Assembly: GCF_949987515.2 (NCBI RefSeq)
Contig: NC_082685.1
Location: forward strand, 31,248,668-31,312,667
From: Delphinus delphis
Taxonomy: Eukaryota > Chordata > Mammalia > Artiodactyla > Delphinidae
DNA: 64,000 nt
Direction: 5' to 3'
Positions within the stretch are counted from its first letter, which is position 1. Each line of letters opens with the position of its first letter. The translations under genes and the position numbers were made by a program. The notes under the pieces are model-generated. The model had not been told where the DNA came from. It did not search any database and saw only the letters and a program-made list of their open reading frames with translations. Positions 12,825-23,192 of the stretch are shown here, one piece after another.

Positions 12825-14253
12825 TCTAATAATGTGCCCCATCACTGACGTTATAAAAGCTCTGGGAATTGCAAATCCTTTCTAACATGTTAGTAAGTTT
12901 TATATAAAAACCAATATCAGTTAGTCAGCTAAATGATACTTTTCTAGACAGAGACTGATGCCAGTAGGATATATTTTAATGCTTAATACTCTTTTATTTG
13001 TAATGCCTAACATTACTCTAATGAACACCAGTCTATACAACCTGTTGATATCATTAATCTAACAAAAGCACTGCAGGTGACAGCAGCAGATTGCTTCCTA
13101 TACTATTTAATTCAACAAAATCAGAAACATCTCAGTTTAAAAGGGAAAAAAAGCTATGAAAAGAAAGGTGGCTGTTGAATCACTCTGATTTCCATTTTCA
13201 AACAATAATGTCTATTACACATTAACTCTCAGCAGAGAGACTTCCCACATGTCATCAGAGGGTTGCTGGGAGGCAGGGTTGCCTGCCCAGGATTGGATTC
13301 CTTTGGTTTCCCTGGGCATCAGCATGCTGTGTCTGGTTGTACTCCCTGAGCTGCTAAATTCTCCTGAATGCTCAGAAATACTACAGCCCAAAGACAGCAG
13401 TGAATAGTTCATGGTGAAATATCTGTTAGAGAAGTGTCAGTAATCGTAGGTATCCCATTGTTATCACTCACTAGTCAAGAGACCCTGGACACTTTTTGTC
13501 ACATGTTGTGTTGTCTGGTCACCATGAAATAATGACCATTGAGTTACATACAGTATGATATGTGTATTTGTGTGTCTCTAAGCATGAGGTTCTGTTTTCC
13601 CCTTGGTAGTGGTTATTTTAATAGAAGAATTTCATGTCTGACCTACACCTGGCTGCTAGCCAAGAATTAAATATAGCAATTTGTTACAGTAATATTCTTC
13701 CAGAGTCCTTCAGCAAGAACACAAACTATTCATTTTAAATTATGCTTAAAGGTGTATTTCATTTTTAAGTCTCATCCCTGGTGCACAACATATTCTAAGC
13801 AGCTTTCCCTCTCTTCAGCAGCACAAGCAATTTTCATCAATAGCTTCTTTTCCTACCTGGCATATCTCCCTCCCTGGCGTTCACCATTTAAATTATCACT
13901 TCTGATTTGGGTGTGCAATAGTTTTATCTAGAAAAAAAAAAAAAGACTGTACATAGGAAGAGGCCTCTCCTCCCCCGGGAATCCCATCAAGCCTTATGAC
14001 TACTCCCTTGTGTTAGGAAAAAATATATATATCACAAAACAATTTCAAAACAATTTCATTTATTCCCTAAATGCACATTGATTTTAGTAAATTGTTCTTA
14101 ATTTCTAACCAGATGTTTAAAATACTCTTTCAAGCAGTGCTGCAATTTTCCATTCTTTTCCTGTTTCCTATTGCTGTCATATTTTTATGAGTCAGGTGTA
14201 CTGTACACATTGACAGTATTTGTGTTGCAGCAATCTTTTTAGTATTTTCAGTT
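12825..14253. other. Unassigned DNA between the two repeated units
   Basis: No confident family was recognised. It has an A run at about 13931-13944 and an (AT)n stretch at 14025-14032. A higher-GC segment at 13240-13400 has no exon-like structure that I can support. Confidence 0.4.
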
Positions 14254-14666
14254 GTGTATTAGTTTCCTATGGTTTCTGTAACAAATTACTATAAACTGCG
14301 TGGCTTAAAACTACATAAATTTATTCTCTCATGGTTCTGGAGGCCAGAAGTCAGAATTCAAGGTGGTGGCAGGGCCATGCTCCAGCTGAAGGCTCTAGGA
14401 AGAATTCTTCCTCATCTCATTCAGGTTTTGGTGGCTCCAGGTCTTCTAGGGCTTGTGACGTAATCCAGTCCCTGTCTCTGTCTTTACATTTCCTTCTTTC
14501 TTTGCTGCTTCTGGATCTCAAATCCCTCTTTGGTTTTCTCTCATAAGGACGATAGTTACTGGATTTAGGGTACACCTTAAATCCAGGATGATCTTATCTT
14601 GATCTCATAATTACATCTGCAAAGACCCTTGTTCCAAATAATGTCACATTCTGAGATTCCAGGTGT
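14254..14666 (-). mobile_element. MaLR-type (MLT1-like) LTR, minus strand
   Basis: The plus strand reads as the reverse complement of an ERVL-MaLR LTR: it begins 'tgtattagtttcctatgg', then 'ctgtaacaaattactataaac', 'gtggcttaaaacta', 'ttctggaggccagaag', 'aaggtggtggcagggccatgc', 'cataaggac', 'atccaggatgatctta' and 'aattacatctgcaaagaccctt'. The first ~50 bp of the LTR (its 5' end, here the right end) are missing. The unidentified 203-bp unit abuts exactly at that point. It is a solo or partial LTR with no internal viral genes seen. Confidence 0.7.
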
Positions 14667-14868
14667 ACAACCTCAGGCTTCAGTTAGACACTGGCTGCTG
14701 GCTTCCAAATTTTGATTTAATCATGGTGGTCAGATGATATTTTAGACTTAAACAAAATGACCTTCTTATTGTATGGCAACTTTTATGAATGACCACGGAT
14801 CCTGTCCTATTTCTTTTCTTGTATGATGGCAGTTTAAGCTTGGTAACAATATTCCACAAAAGTTGCAC
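14667..14868 (-). repeat. Unidentified ~203-bp repeated unit, copy 2
   Basis: Second copy of the unit at 12622-12824, about 2.04 kb downstream in the same orientation. The minus-strand frame (14680-14868) parallels that of copy 1 over about 55 codons. It directly abuts the truncated end of the LTR at 14254-14666, whereas copy 1 has no LTR beside it. The LTR is therefore not an intrinsic part of the unit. Confidence 0.7.
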
Positions 14869-15389
14869 AGAAACTGAAGGTTAGAATTATGGGGATATTA
14901 GAATATACTTAGGGTAGTACACGTACATGAGGAAAATGACAGCACATGGGTTTATGTGGAAGCATTCTTTACATGCATGGTTTTTAGAAGGGATAATTCC
15001 ATAATATCATTTGTTATATTTTTAAAACTGTTTATTGCCCTTCACTCCCTTTCTCCCTCCCTGCTCCAACTGGTAGTTACAAATCCCTGATATAAAATGA
15101 ACAGATGTTGTAGGTTGAAACCCAGATTTATCACATAATTAAAATGTGTGTCCATAGGTAAGGGTAGGGCGAAAAGAATGTAAGAATAAGACTGAAAGAA
15201 ATGTACCCAGGAGGAAGGAAGGAGAAAAACCAGAAAAGAGACATGGGCAGATTTTTAAGAAGGAGAATATAGTCATGAGGTCAAATGCTATGAAGAGGCT
15301 GTTAAAAATAAGGGCCAAAAATATATTTTGGATATATAAACAAGTCACTGCTATGTCCAAATTTTCTCACATTTTAAATAGGTGTATTA
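14869..15389. other. Unassigned AT-rich DNA
   Basis: No firm family. The segment around 15170-15320 ('gaaggaaggagaaa', 'tgaggtcaaatgctatgaagagg') resembles the distal part of the unnamed ancient repeat noted at 55830-57240, at low confidence. Confidence 0.35.
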
Positions 15390-15600
15390 AAGTTTTTAGG
15401 GGTAATGTGTCATGATGATCTGGTATTTGCTTTAGATTACATTAGGACAAAAAACATTGACGCAAATATGGCAAAATGTTAAGAGCAACTGAATTCAGGT
15501 GATATGTTTGTAAAGTTGATTATGCTGTTCTCTCTAATTTTATACATGTTTGAAAATTTTCATAATGAAATGTAATAAAAAAAACAAGAAATTAAAAAAA
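15390..15600 (+). mobile_element. Old L1 (L1M-type) 3' end fragment
   Basis: The run 'ggtatttgctttagatta', 'atatggcaaaatgtt', 'ctgttctctctaatttta' and 'catgtttgaaaattttcataatgaaa' followed by an A-rich tail matches the 3' UTR end of old L1M subfamilies. There is no ORF sequence left. Confidence 0.6.
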
Positions 15601-15707
15601 TACATACTTTGCCAGAACTGGTTCCCTGCAGGGCATCAATAATAGTGTGACCCAGATATGAAGAAAAGTTTTCAAGTCCTAGTTACAACAGATTATTTTA
15701 AATTATC

Positions 15708-15788
15708 ATCTCCTTCTCTCTCTCCCTCTCTCCCCCTCCCTCCCTCTCCCTCTCCCTCTCCTCTCTCCTCCTTCAACTCCCCCTCCTT
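15708..15788. repeat. CT-rich (pyrimidine) microsatellite
   Basis: About 80 bases of nearly pure CT/CCT units on the plus strand. The serine/proline-rich open frame across it (15658-15858) is an artefact of this composition. Confidence 0.9.
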
Positions 15789-17020
15789 TTCCCTGTCTCA
15801 TTCCAGAACATATTTGGAAAAGTATTGTTACTGCTGCTCTGCTCATTGTGATTTATAAGTGAAAAACAATTTTAGAGAGCAATGTCTCATACTTCCCTGA
15901 TGAAGGAAAAGAAAAGGGTCTGAGTTTAACAGACTATATTTTACTTAAAGGTTTGAAAATATTAGAAACATTTGCTTGAGCAAACATTTCCACATTAATT
16001 GAAATGTGATACAACCAAAGACAGGAATCCCAAAGGTACAAGTTTATGATGAGGAAGGCATTACCTGCTCATGTGTCAGATGGAAGATTCTGTCAAGGCT
16101 GGTTGGGGTGTGTAACATTCAGGAAAAAACAGTTCCACTTCCAGAAATACTTCAAAACGTGATGTTTTGAAATATTTGTCCCTTCTATGTTGAATAGCAT
16201 AGTTTTCAGTTTCAAACCTCAAAACAGCCTGCAAGTGTATCAGCCTGGCATAGGAATATGTAAATGATTTTCTGCTCTTGAGCATAAAGTATACAAAGAC
16301 ACACAGAGAGACAAGATTTCTCCTTTTGCAAATAGCACTGCTTTATGGCAGATTGCCAAAACTCACAGAGGCATGTTATCACACTGTCAAGAGGCATTGT
16401 ACCAATAAGGAAAGATACCAGTTTTAGGTATTGTATAGAGTAATTGTGGTTTAGGCGCGCCAATTGATAAAAGAGCATAAATTTTGGCATTACATCAATA
16501 AGCAGAATAATTAAGGTAATAGGTAGCATGCCATCTAATCAAGTTACTACAGTAATACCAATGTGTGTTAACTTACTTTAACACTGTCTGAATACTAATT
16601 ACTATCACTTTCAGATTTTTACAATATGCAGTATATTTAACAGAATTGAACATACCTGGGTAATTACTACTGTGCTAATAAATAAAAATAATTATTATTC
16701 AAGAAGCATACTGTAGCTAGCATTTTATTTTGACTTCTCTGAAAGTATTCTCCAGTTTTGAATCACCATATGATTAAAGGATATAGATTGTCTCATTTTT
16801 AAAGATGCTTTAACATAAACATTTTATCTCCTACCTTTACTATGTATAAGGCTACCATTTCTTATGGTATAGAAATTTAAGTTAAAAAACAAGGTTTTAC
16901 TTTTTAAAAGGCATTTAAAAATCTCCATTGAGTCATTGTGTAAGGGAATTGAAGGATGATGCATTTCTTATGAAATATTATTTCTGCAATTTCAGTTATA
17001 CTTAGCTAATTCTCACTTTT
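15789..17020. other. Unassigned AT-rich DNA
   Basis: No recognisable repeat or gene. The last 15 bases (ctaattctcactttt, 17006-17020) are the left target-site duplication of the following SINE. Confidence 0.45.
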
Positions 17021-17223
17021 TTTTTTTTTTTTTTGTACGCGGGCCTCTCACTGCTGTGGCCTCTCCTGTTGCGGAGCAACAGGCTCCGGACGCGCAGGCT
17101 CAGCGGCCATGGCTCACGGGCCCAGCCGCTCTGCGGCATGTGGGATCTTCCCGGACCGGGGCACGAACCCGTGTCCCCTGCATCGGCAGGCGGACTCTCA
17201 ACCACTGCGCCACCAGGGAAACC
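17021..17223 (-). mobile_element. CHR-type cetacean SINE, minus strand, 15-bp TSD
   Basis: On the minus strand it runs from a tRNA-derived head, with A-box-like and B-box-like pol III promoter blocks, through the CHR body to a poly(A) tail (poly T at the left on plus). The 15-bp target-site duplication ctaattctcactttt is perfect (17006-17020 and 17224-17238). Many CpGs are retained in the body, which suggests a fairly recent insertion. A few extra bases (a 'caa' insertion near 17088) distinguish it from other copies. Confidence 0.95.
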
Positions 17224-17238
17224 CTAATTCTCACTTTT

Positions 17239-17989
17239 AATATATTCTCCTGCTTAGAGAGACTTAGAAACAGACTAAGATAATTAGTGATCATAATCCA
17301 AGTCACTCTCCCGACAATGTACCTCTTCTCATGCTTTCAGTTCTCCACCTTACTTGTGTTTTCAACCACTTTGGTATTTGATATTTTTCTACCTTCTCTA
17401 ATTGTTATTTTTTTCCTATCCCCACTTTCCAGCATTCATTTCTCTTGGTTCAACCATTCCCACTCTCTTACTCAGATGTTGGCACTTACGTGTTGAGTTC
17501 TAAGTGCTTAAATGATGCTGTCTTTTTCTGAATTTATTGACAGAATCAAATGTCAATGTGATATAAAAAACCCTACAATTTATAATATTATACAGTGTGC
17601 TTCTAGCTTTTTAAATAAGACCAAAACCATTTCTGTATAGCAACAGTCTTGACAATTTTTTTAATGATGTTATTTAGTAGATATCCAGGTAGAAAATAAT
17701 TTTACACACAAACTTCTACATATCTTCCCACTTGAAATGTCATGAATACAATAGAAATGTAATTTAAAAATATATAAACACATAACAATGGGTAGATCAG
17801 ATATTGCAATAACAGCAATAAAAGTAAGGATAGAAAACAAGTGGCTTAATGGTAAATGTTTAGAAGATCTACAAAAGACCCTAATGCTAAGCCGTACCAG
17901 GAAGGCTGATAATTCACCAGATTAATGTCAAAAAATCTGGTACTTTTGAGAAGTAGGAGTGAAAAGACCAAAAATTAAAGAAATGAGAA
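17239..17989. other. Unassigned AT-rich DNA
   Basis: No recognised repeat. A polypyrimidine-rich patch at 17290-17480 gives a hydrophobic open frame with no known domain. Confidence 0.4.
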
Positions 17990-19499
17990 CATCAGCAAAA
18001 TGGTGGCCTACAAAGTTCCAGGCCATTTTTTCCCTATGGAACTATTAAGTATACAACTAGAGACTGGTGAAAATAGCTTTACAGGAGCTCTGGTATTCAG
18101 TCAAGGATCTACAGCAAACAAATGAATATCCAGAGAAGAAAAAGTCACATTCAAAATGGTAGGAAATTTTGTGGCATTTTTATTTGTAATTTTCCTACCT
18201 TCTATCCATGGCTCAGTGTGCTTTGGGAAAAGCAGGGGTCTCATCCCAGTTCTATTCTGTGAGCCAGCAGGTGCAGAGCAAATCTAATGAGCAATATTAT
18301 AACTTGTCTAGGGGTTGCCTAATTGGTCTCTGTGTCAGCCAACTCAGAGATCAGATATCGAAACAGCAAAGCTCAAATCTCAGGCAAGGGGAAACTGTGG
18401 GAAGCAGTGGTCATGGTTTGTGAAAACCACAAGCACACTACAAGACCTCAGATGCCTGTGACTACTGATTATGGAATACAATAGAATAGCTAAGGCCCCA
18501 AGAGAAGTCAGGATAAGACTCTTAGGGAATCCAAGACATTTAAAAGCAGCCGTGTATACAGGGGAGCAGGGGAAAAATATAATAATCAAAAGACCAGGGG
18601 AAAAAATATGCCTCCAAATTACCCAAGAAGCCCTTAAGACTTCACAATAGGCTGATTAGTGAAGATGTTCTATGGCAGGAGTAAGTCTGAAAACTGAAAT
18701 AAGAGCTGACTTTTCAAAATTTTCACAATTTCCTTTCTGCAAAATCTGTTGCAATTTTCAACAAAATACTGCAATGTGTACAAATAAATAGGAAAACATG
18801 GCCTATTCAAAGGAACAAAATAAATCACCAGAAACAGTCACTGAAGAAATACAGGCATTGGATTTATTAGAAAAAAATTTTAGACAATTGTCTTAAATAT
18901 GTCTTAGAGGAAAACAAAGAACTAAAGGAAATGAGGAAATTATATATGAAGGAAATAAAAGTGTCAACAAAGATAGATACTATAAAAAAGCAGAATTTCT
19001 GGAGCTTAAAAAATGCAATAATTGAACTGAAATGCTCACTACAAGTGTGCAACATGAGATTCAAACAGGCAGAATATAGAATCAGTGAACTTGAAGACAG
19101 GTCATTTGAAATTCTCAATTATGAGGAAAAAAAGAAAAAAGAATGAAGAAAAGTAAGCCTCAGGATCTTATAAGACACCATCAAGGGGACCAATATATAT
19201 TAAGGGAGTCGCAGAAGAAGAAAGAAAAGGAACAATGAGATTATTTAAAGAAATAATGGCCTAAAATTTCCAAATTTGAGAAAATACATGGATGCACAAG
19301 TCCAAGAAGGTCAATGAACTCTACAGAGGAGAAAGCCAAAGAAATGCACACTGATACATATTATAATCAAAATTTTGAAAGACAAAAAGAGAATCTTGAA
19401 GGTATCTAGAGAAAAGTGACCATCACATATAAGGCATCCTCAATAGATTCTAAGCAGATTACTCAGCAGAAATTTAGCAAGCCAAAAGAATATGACATA
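17990..19499 (+). mobile_element. Old L1 copy A, 5' UTR and ORF1 part (before Tigger1)
   Basis: It starts near 'atcagcaaaatggtggcc', typical of an L1M 5' end, and runs into ORF1. Recognisable blocks are 'gaacttgaagacaggtcatttgaaatt', 'gacaccatcaaggggaccaatata', 'aaagaaataatggcctaaaat', 'gacaaaaagagaatcttgaa' and 'cagaaatttagcaagcc'. It is interrupted at 19500 by Tigger1, and the same-strand L1 resumes at 22066. The reading frames are broken. Confidence 0.8.
18931..19146 (+). pseudogene. L1 ORF1p remnant (coiled-coil region)
   Basis: A 71-codon open fragment of the L1 ORF1 protein, an RNA-binding trimeric chaperone of L1 particles. The residues RISELEDRSFEI match the coiled-coil to RRM transition of L1 ORF1p. 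Both sides are closed by stops and frameshifts, so it is a fossil. Confidence 0.75.
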
Positions 19500-19889
19500 T
19501 AGGTACATCTCATTTTTTTGTGCTTCACAGATACCCTGTTTTTTACAAACTGAAGTTTGGCGGCAAACACATCAAGCAAGTCTGTTGGAGCCATTTTTCC
19601 AATAGCAGTTTTTCCTTCATTTCTCTGTCACATATTGGTAATTCTCACACTATTTCAAACTTTTTCATTATTCTTATATTTGTTATAGTGTTTTGTGATC
19701 AGTGATCTTTGATGTTACTATTGTAATTGTTTTGGAGTGCCACAAACCATATAAGATGGCAAACTTAATAAATATTGTGTGTGTTCTGACTGCTCCACCA
19801 ACCAGCCATTCCCCCCATTGCTCTCACTCCTTGGCCTCCCTATTCCCTGAGACACAGTAATATTGAAATTAGGCCAATTAATAACCCTA

Positions 19890-21548
19890 TAATGACCTCT
19901 AAGTGTTCAAGTGAAAGGAAAAGCCACATGTCTCTCACTTTAAATCAAAAGCTAGACGTTAAGTTTAGTGAGAGAGGCATACCTGAAGCCAAGATAGGGC
20001 AAAAGCTGGGCCTCTTGCACAGTTAGATAAGTTGTGAATGCAAAGGAAAACTCTTGAATGAAATTAAAAGTGCTACTCCAGGGAGAACATGAATAAGAAA
20101 GTGAAACAGCCTTACTACTGATATGGAGAAAGTTTTAGCAGTCTAGCTAGAAGATCAAACCAGCCACAATATTCCCTTAAGCCAAAACCTAATCCAGAGC
20201 AAGGCCCCAACTATTCTTCAATTCAATGAAGGTTGAAGGAGTTGAGGAAACTCCAGAAGTATGAATCTGGCAGTGGTTGGGGCATGCAGTTTAAGGAATG
20301 AAGTCATCTCCATAATATGAAAGTGAAGGTGAAACAGCAAGTAATGATGTTGAAGCTGTGGTAAGTTGCCCAGAAGATTTAGCTAAGGTAATTCATGAAG
20401 GTGGCTACACTGAAGATTTTCAGTGTAGATGAAACAGTCTAAAATTGCAAGATGCCATCTAGAACTTTCATAGCTGGAGAGAAGAAGTCAATGCCTTTGA
20501 CTTCAAAGCTTAAAGGAGAGGCTGATTCTCTAGTTAGGGGCTAAGGCAGCTGGTCACTTGAAGTTGAAGTCAATGCTTACTGACTATTTTGAAAATTTTA
20601 GGGTTGCTAAGAATTATGCTAAATCTACTCTGTGCTCTATAAATTAAGCAACAAAGCCTGGATGATAGCACATCTGTTTGCAAGATGTTTTGCTGAATAT
20701 TTTAAGGCCAGTGTTGAGACGTACTGCTCAGAAGAAAAGATTTCTTTCAAAATATTACTGTTTCTTGACAATGCACCTGGTCGTCTAAGAGGTCTGATGG
20801 AGATATTCAACGAGATTCTCTTCATGCTTGCTAACACAACATCCATTCCGCAACCCAGGGATCAAGGAGTAATTTTCACTTTCAACTCATTCTTTAAGAG
20901 ATATATTTCGTAAAGCTATAGTTGCCATAGATAGTGATTCCTCTGACGGATCTGGGCATAGTAAATGTAATCCTTCTGGAAAGGATTTGCCATTCTAGAT
21001 TGCATTAAAAACAATTTTGATTCATGGGAAAAGTCAAAATCTGAACATTAATAGGAGTTTGGAAGCATTAGATTCTCTCTCTCATGGAAAACTTAGGACA
21101 GTTCAAGACTTCAGTGGAGGAAGCAACTGGAGATGTGGTGGAAACAGGAAGAGAACTAGAATTAGAAGTGGAGCCTGAAGATGTGACTGGTTTGTTATAA
21201 TCTTGTGGTCAAACTTTACCAGATGAGAAGTGGCTTCTTATGGATGAGGAAAGAAAGTAGTTTCTTGAGATTGAATCTACTGCTGGTGAAAAGGCTCTGA
21301 AGATTGTTAAAATGACAACAAAGTATTCAGAATATTACATCAACTTAGTTGACAAAGCAGTAGCAGGGTTTGAGAGGACTGATTTCAATTTTGAAAGAAG
21401 TTCTGTGGGTAAAATGCTGTCAAACAGCATTGCATGCTACAGAGAATTTGTTTGTGAAAGAAAGAGCCAATCCAAGCATCAAACTTCACTGTTGTCTTAT
21501 TTTCAGAAATTGCCACAGTCACCCAACCTTCATCAACCACAACCCTGA
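19890..21548 (+). pseudogene. Tigger1 transposase remnant (pogo/jerky-type DDE)
   Basis: This is the decayed transposase reading frame. A DDE-region fragment (20632-20913) keeps NKAWMIAHLF and FLDNAPGR, where the D of the 'DNAPGH' motif is the second catalytic acid; the usual H is R here. A C-terminal fragment (21312-21548) keeps [15 protein letters not shown] and [11 protein letters not shown]. The frame contains several shifts and stops (for example 'gttataatc' near 21198), so no functional protein is possible. The N-terminal DNA-binding part around 19900-20100 is recognisable only at DNA level. Confidence 0.85.
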
Positions 21549-21800
21549 TTAGTCAGCAGTCATTGACATCAAGGTAAGACCCTCTACCAGCAAAAAATAA
21601 TTATGACTCAGTGATGACTCAGATGATGGTTAGCATTTTTTAACAATAAAGCATTTTAAAGTTAAGGTATGTACATTGTTTTTTTAGACATAAAGCTTTA
21701 CACACTTAATGTACTACAGTATAGTGTAAACATAACTTTTAAATGCACTAAGAAATAAAAAAATAATAATTGTGTGACTCACTTTATTGTGATATTTGCC

Positions 21801-21991
21801 TTTTTTTTTTTTTTGCGGTATGTGGGCCTCTCACTGTTTTGGCCTCTCCCATTGCAGAGCACAGGCTCAGCGGCCACGGCTCATAGGCCCAGCCGCTCTG
21901 CGGCATGTGGGATCTTCCCGGACCGGGGTACGAACCCGCGTCCCCTGCATCGGCAGGCGGACTCTCAACCACTGCACCACCAGGGAAGCCC
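21801..21991 (-). mobile_element. CHR-type SINE, minus strand, inserted in Tigger1 3' end
   Basis: A poly T run (tail on minus) is followed by the reverse CHR body, ending at 'caccagggaagccc'. It interrupts the Tigger1 terminal region between 'gtgatatttgcc' and the resumed 'tatttgctttactgtagg'. It lacks about 9 bases of the body present in other copies (around 'ggctccggacgcgcagg'). A short repeat 'ttgcc' at both edges is consistent with a brief target-site duplication. Confidence 0.93.
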
Positions 21992-22065
21992 TTGCCTAAT
22001 TTTTATATTTGCTTTACTGTAGGGGTCTGCAACAGAACCCACAATAACTCCAATGTCTGCCTGTA

Positions 22066-22134
22066 TTTTAAGTGCTGAAAAAAAATCTCAACAATTCTGC
22101 ATCCGGAAAAACATTCTTTCAAAAATCAGGGAGG
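22066..22134 (+). mobile_element. Old L1 copy A, short segment between Tigger1 and SINE
   Basis: L1 ORF1-region sequence resumes directly after the Tigger1 TA duplication with 'ttttaagtgctgaaaaaa', the expected continuation of ORF1 ('caaagtgctgaaagaaaa'). It ends at the SINE target site aaaaatcagggagg (22121-22134). Confidence 0.7.
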
Positions 22135-22347
22135 GGGCTTCCCTGGTGGCCCAGTGGTTGAGAGTCCGCCTGCCGATGCAGGGGACACGGGTTCATGCCC
22201 CGGTCCGGGAAGATCCCACATGCCGCGGAGCGGCTGGGCCCGTGAGCCATGGCCGCTGAGCCTGCGCGTCCGGAGCCTCCTGTGCTCCGCAGCGGGAGAG
22301 GCCACAGCAGTGAGAGGCCCGCGTACCGCAAAAAAAAAAAAAAAAAA
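22135..22347 (+). mobile_element. CHR-type SINE, plus strand, 14-bp TSD
   Basis: It starts 'gggcttccctggtgg' and ends in a poly(A) tail. The 14-bp target-site duplication aaaaatcagggagg is perfect (22121-22134 and 22348-22361). The tRNA-derived head shows an A box (tggcccagtgg, 22147-22157) and a B box (ggttcatgccc, 22190-22200). The B box has lost its CpG (consensus ggttcgannc), which probably weakens pol III use. The body is CpG-rich and close to the other copies, suggesting recent insertion. It lies 143 bp from an oppositely oriented copy. Confidence 0.95.
22147..22200 (+). promoter_or_regulatory. Internal pol III promoter (A and B boxes) of the SINE
   Basis: A box tggcccagtgg and B box ggttcatgccc are spaced as in tRNA-derived SINEs. 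They are inherited from the tRNA ancestor and would drive transcription of the SINE from its first base. The B-box CG-to-CA change is a CpG decay substitution. Activity cannot be judged from sequence. Confidence 0.6.
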
Positions 22348-22361
22348 AAAAATCAGGGAGG

Positions 22362-23192
22362 AATTAAGACATTCCAAAACAGAGAAAAATTGAGGGAGTT
22401 TATTACCTGTTAAGTTGTTCTACATGAAATACTAAAGGAAGCCCTTAGAGTTAAAATGAAACAACACTACACGGTAACTTGAAGCCATAGGGGGAAAAAG
22501 TTCTCTGTTATAGATAAATACATGGACAAATGTAAAACCAGTACTATTACAAGTTTTGTTTGTAGCTTCACTTTTTATACTTCTACAGGATTTAAAAGAC
22601 AAAATCATAAGGTATTTATAACTTTATGTTAATGGATATACAATATATAACGGTATAATTTGTAACATCAATAACATAAAAGAGGACAAAGGTTTTAAGG
22701 ACTAGAGCTTTTATATGCAATTGAAATTAGGTTGGCATAAGTTTGAAACAGATTTTTGTAACTTTAGGCTCTTATTTGTAACCCCATAGTAATTTATAGC
22801 ATATACACAAAAGCAAATGAGAAAGGAATGAAAACACAAAATCAACTAAACACAAAAGGAAGACAAAAATGGAGGAAATGGAGACTGAAATTCTATAAGA
22901 CATACAGAAAACAAATAACAAAATGGAAATAATAAATTCTTCCCTATTAGTAATTACTTTAAATGTAAATGGATTAAACTCCCTAATCAAAATATATAGA
23001 TTGGCAGAATGAATAAACTGTATGCAACTATGTGCTGTCTACAACAGACTCAGTTTAGACCTGAAAACATGCATAGGTTGAAAGTGGAAAGATGCAAAGA
23101 TACATTCCATGCAGACAGTCACCAAAAGAAAGCAGGAGTATCCAAACTAATAACGGACAAAATAGACTTTAAGTCAAAAACTTTTAGAGGAG
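22362..23192 (+). mobile_element. Old L1 copy A, ORF1 end, inter-ORF and start of ORF2
   Basis: It continues copy A: 'gaggaattaagacattcc', 'ctaaaggaagcccttagag', 'aaccccatagtaa', 'aaatcaactaaacacaaaagga', then the start of the ORF2 endonuclease region 'taaatgtaaatggattaaactccctaatcaaaa', 'gattggcagaatgaa' and 'tgctgtctacaacagactca'. It stops abruptly at about 23192, where a second L1 5' end begins. The expected 3' half of copy A is not seen in order. Confidence 0.8.

Larger units (their letters stand above)
19500..22063 (+). mobile_element. Tigger1 (pogo-like Tc1/mariner) DNA transposon, nearly full length
   Basis: It begins at the terminal repeat 'aggtacatctcattttttt' and closes at the matching 'aatgtctgcctg'. 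TA target-site dinucleotides lie at 19498-19499 and 22064-22065. Internal Tigger1 landmarks appear in order: 'gtgatcagtgatctttgatgttac', 'attaggccaattaataaccct', 'aagtgttcaagtgaaaggaa', 'aatgcacctggtcgtc', 'gcatgctacagagaatttg', and the terminal 'gtgtgactcactttattgtgatat'. Without the SINE inserted at 21801-21991 the length is about 2.37 kb, close to the ~2.4-kb family length. The transposase frame is broken in many places, so the element is inactive. Confidence 0.93.

Noticed and set aside
16453..16462. Isolated CpG-bearing ggcgcgcc octamer in AT-rich DNA
   Set aside because: A single GC-rich octamer without surrounding CpG density is not a promoter or CpG island.
22135..22210. tRNA-like sequences with A and B boxes in the SINEs
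   Set aside because: They are tRNA-derived SINE heads without a complete cloverleaf, and each is joined to a SINE body and A tail. They are not tRNA genes.
22154..22393. Proline/serine/glycine-rich open frames recurring at 17002, 21784, 22154, 34072, 37182, 58400 and 59338 (on either strand)
   Set aside because: All lie in CHR-type SINE copies. The SINE consensus happens to be open in several frames, so the shared peptide is a repeat artefact and not a protein family.
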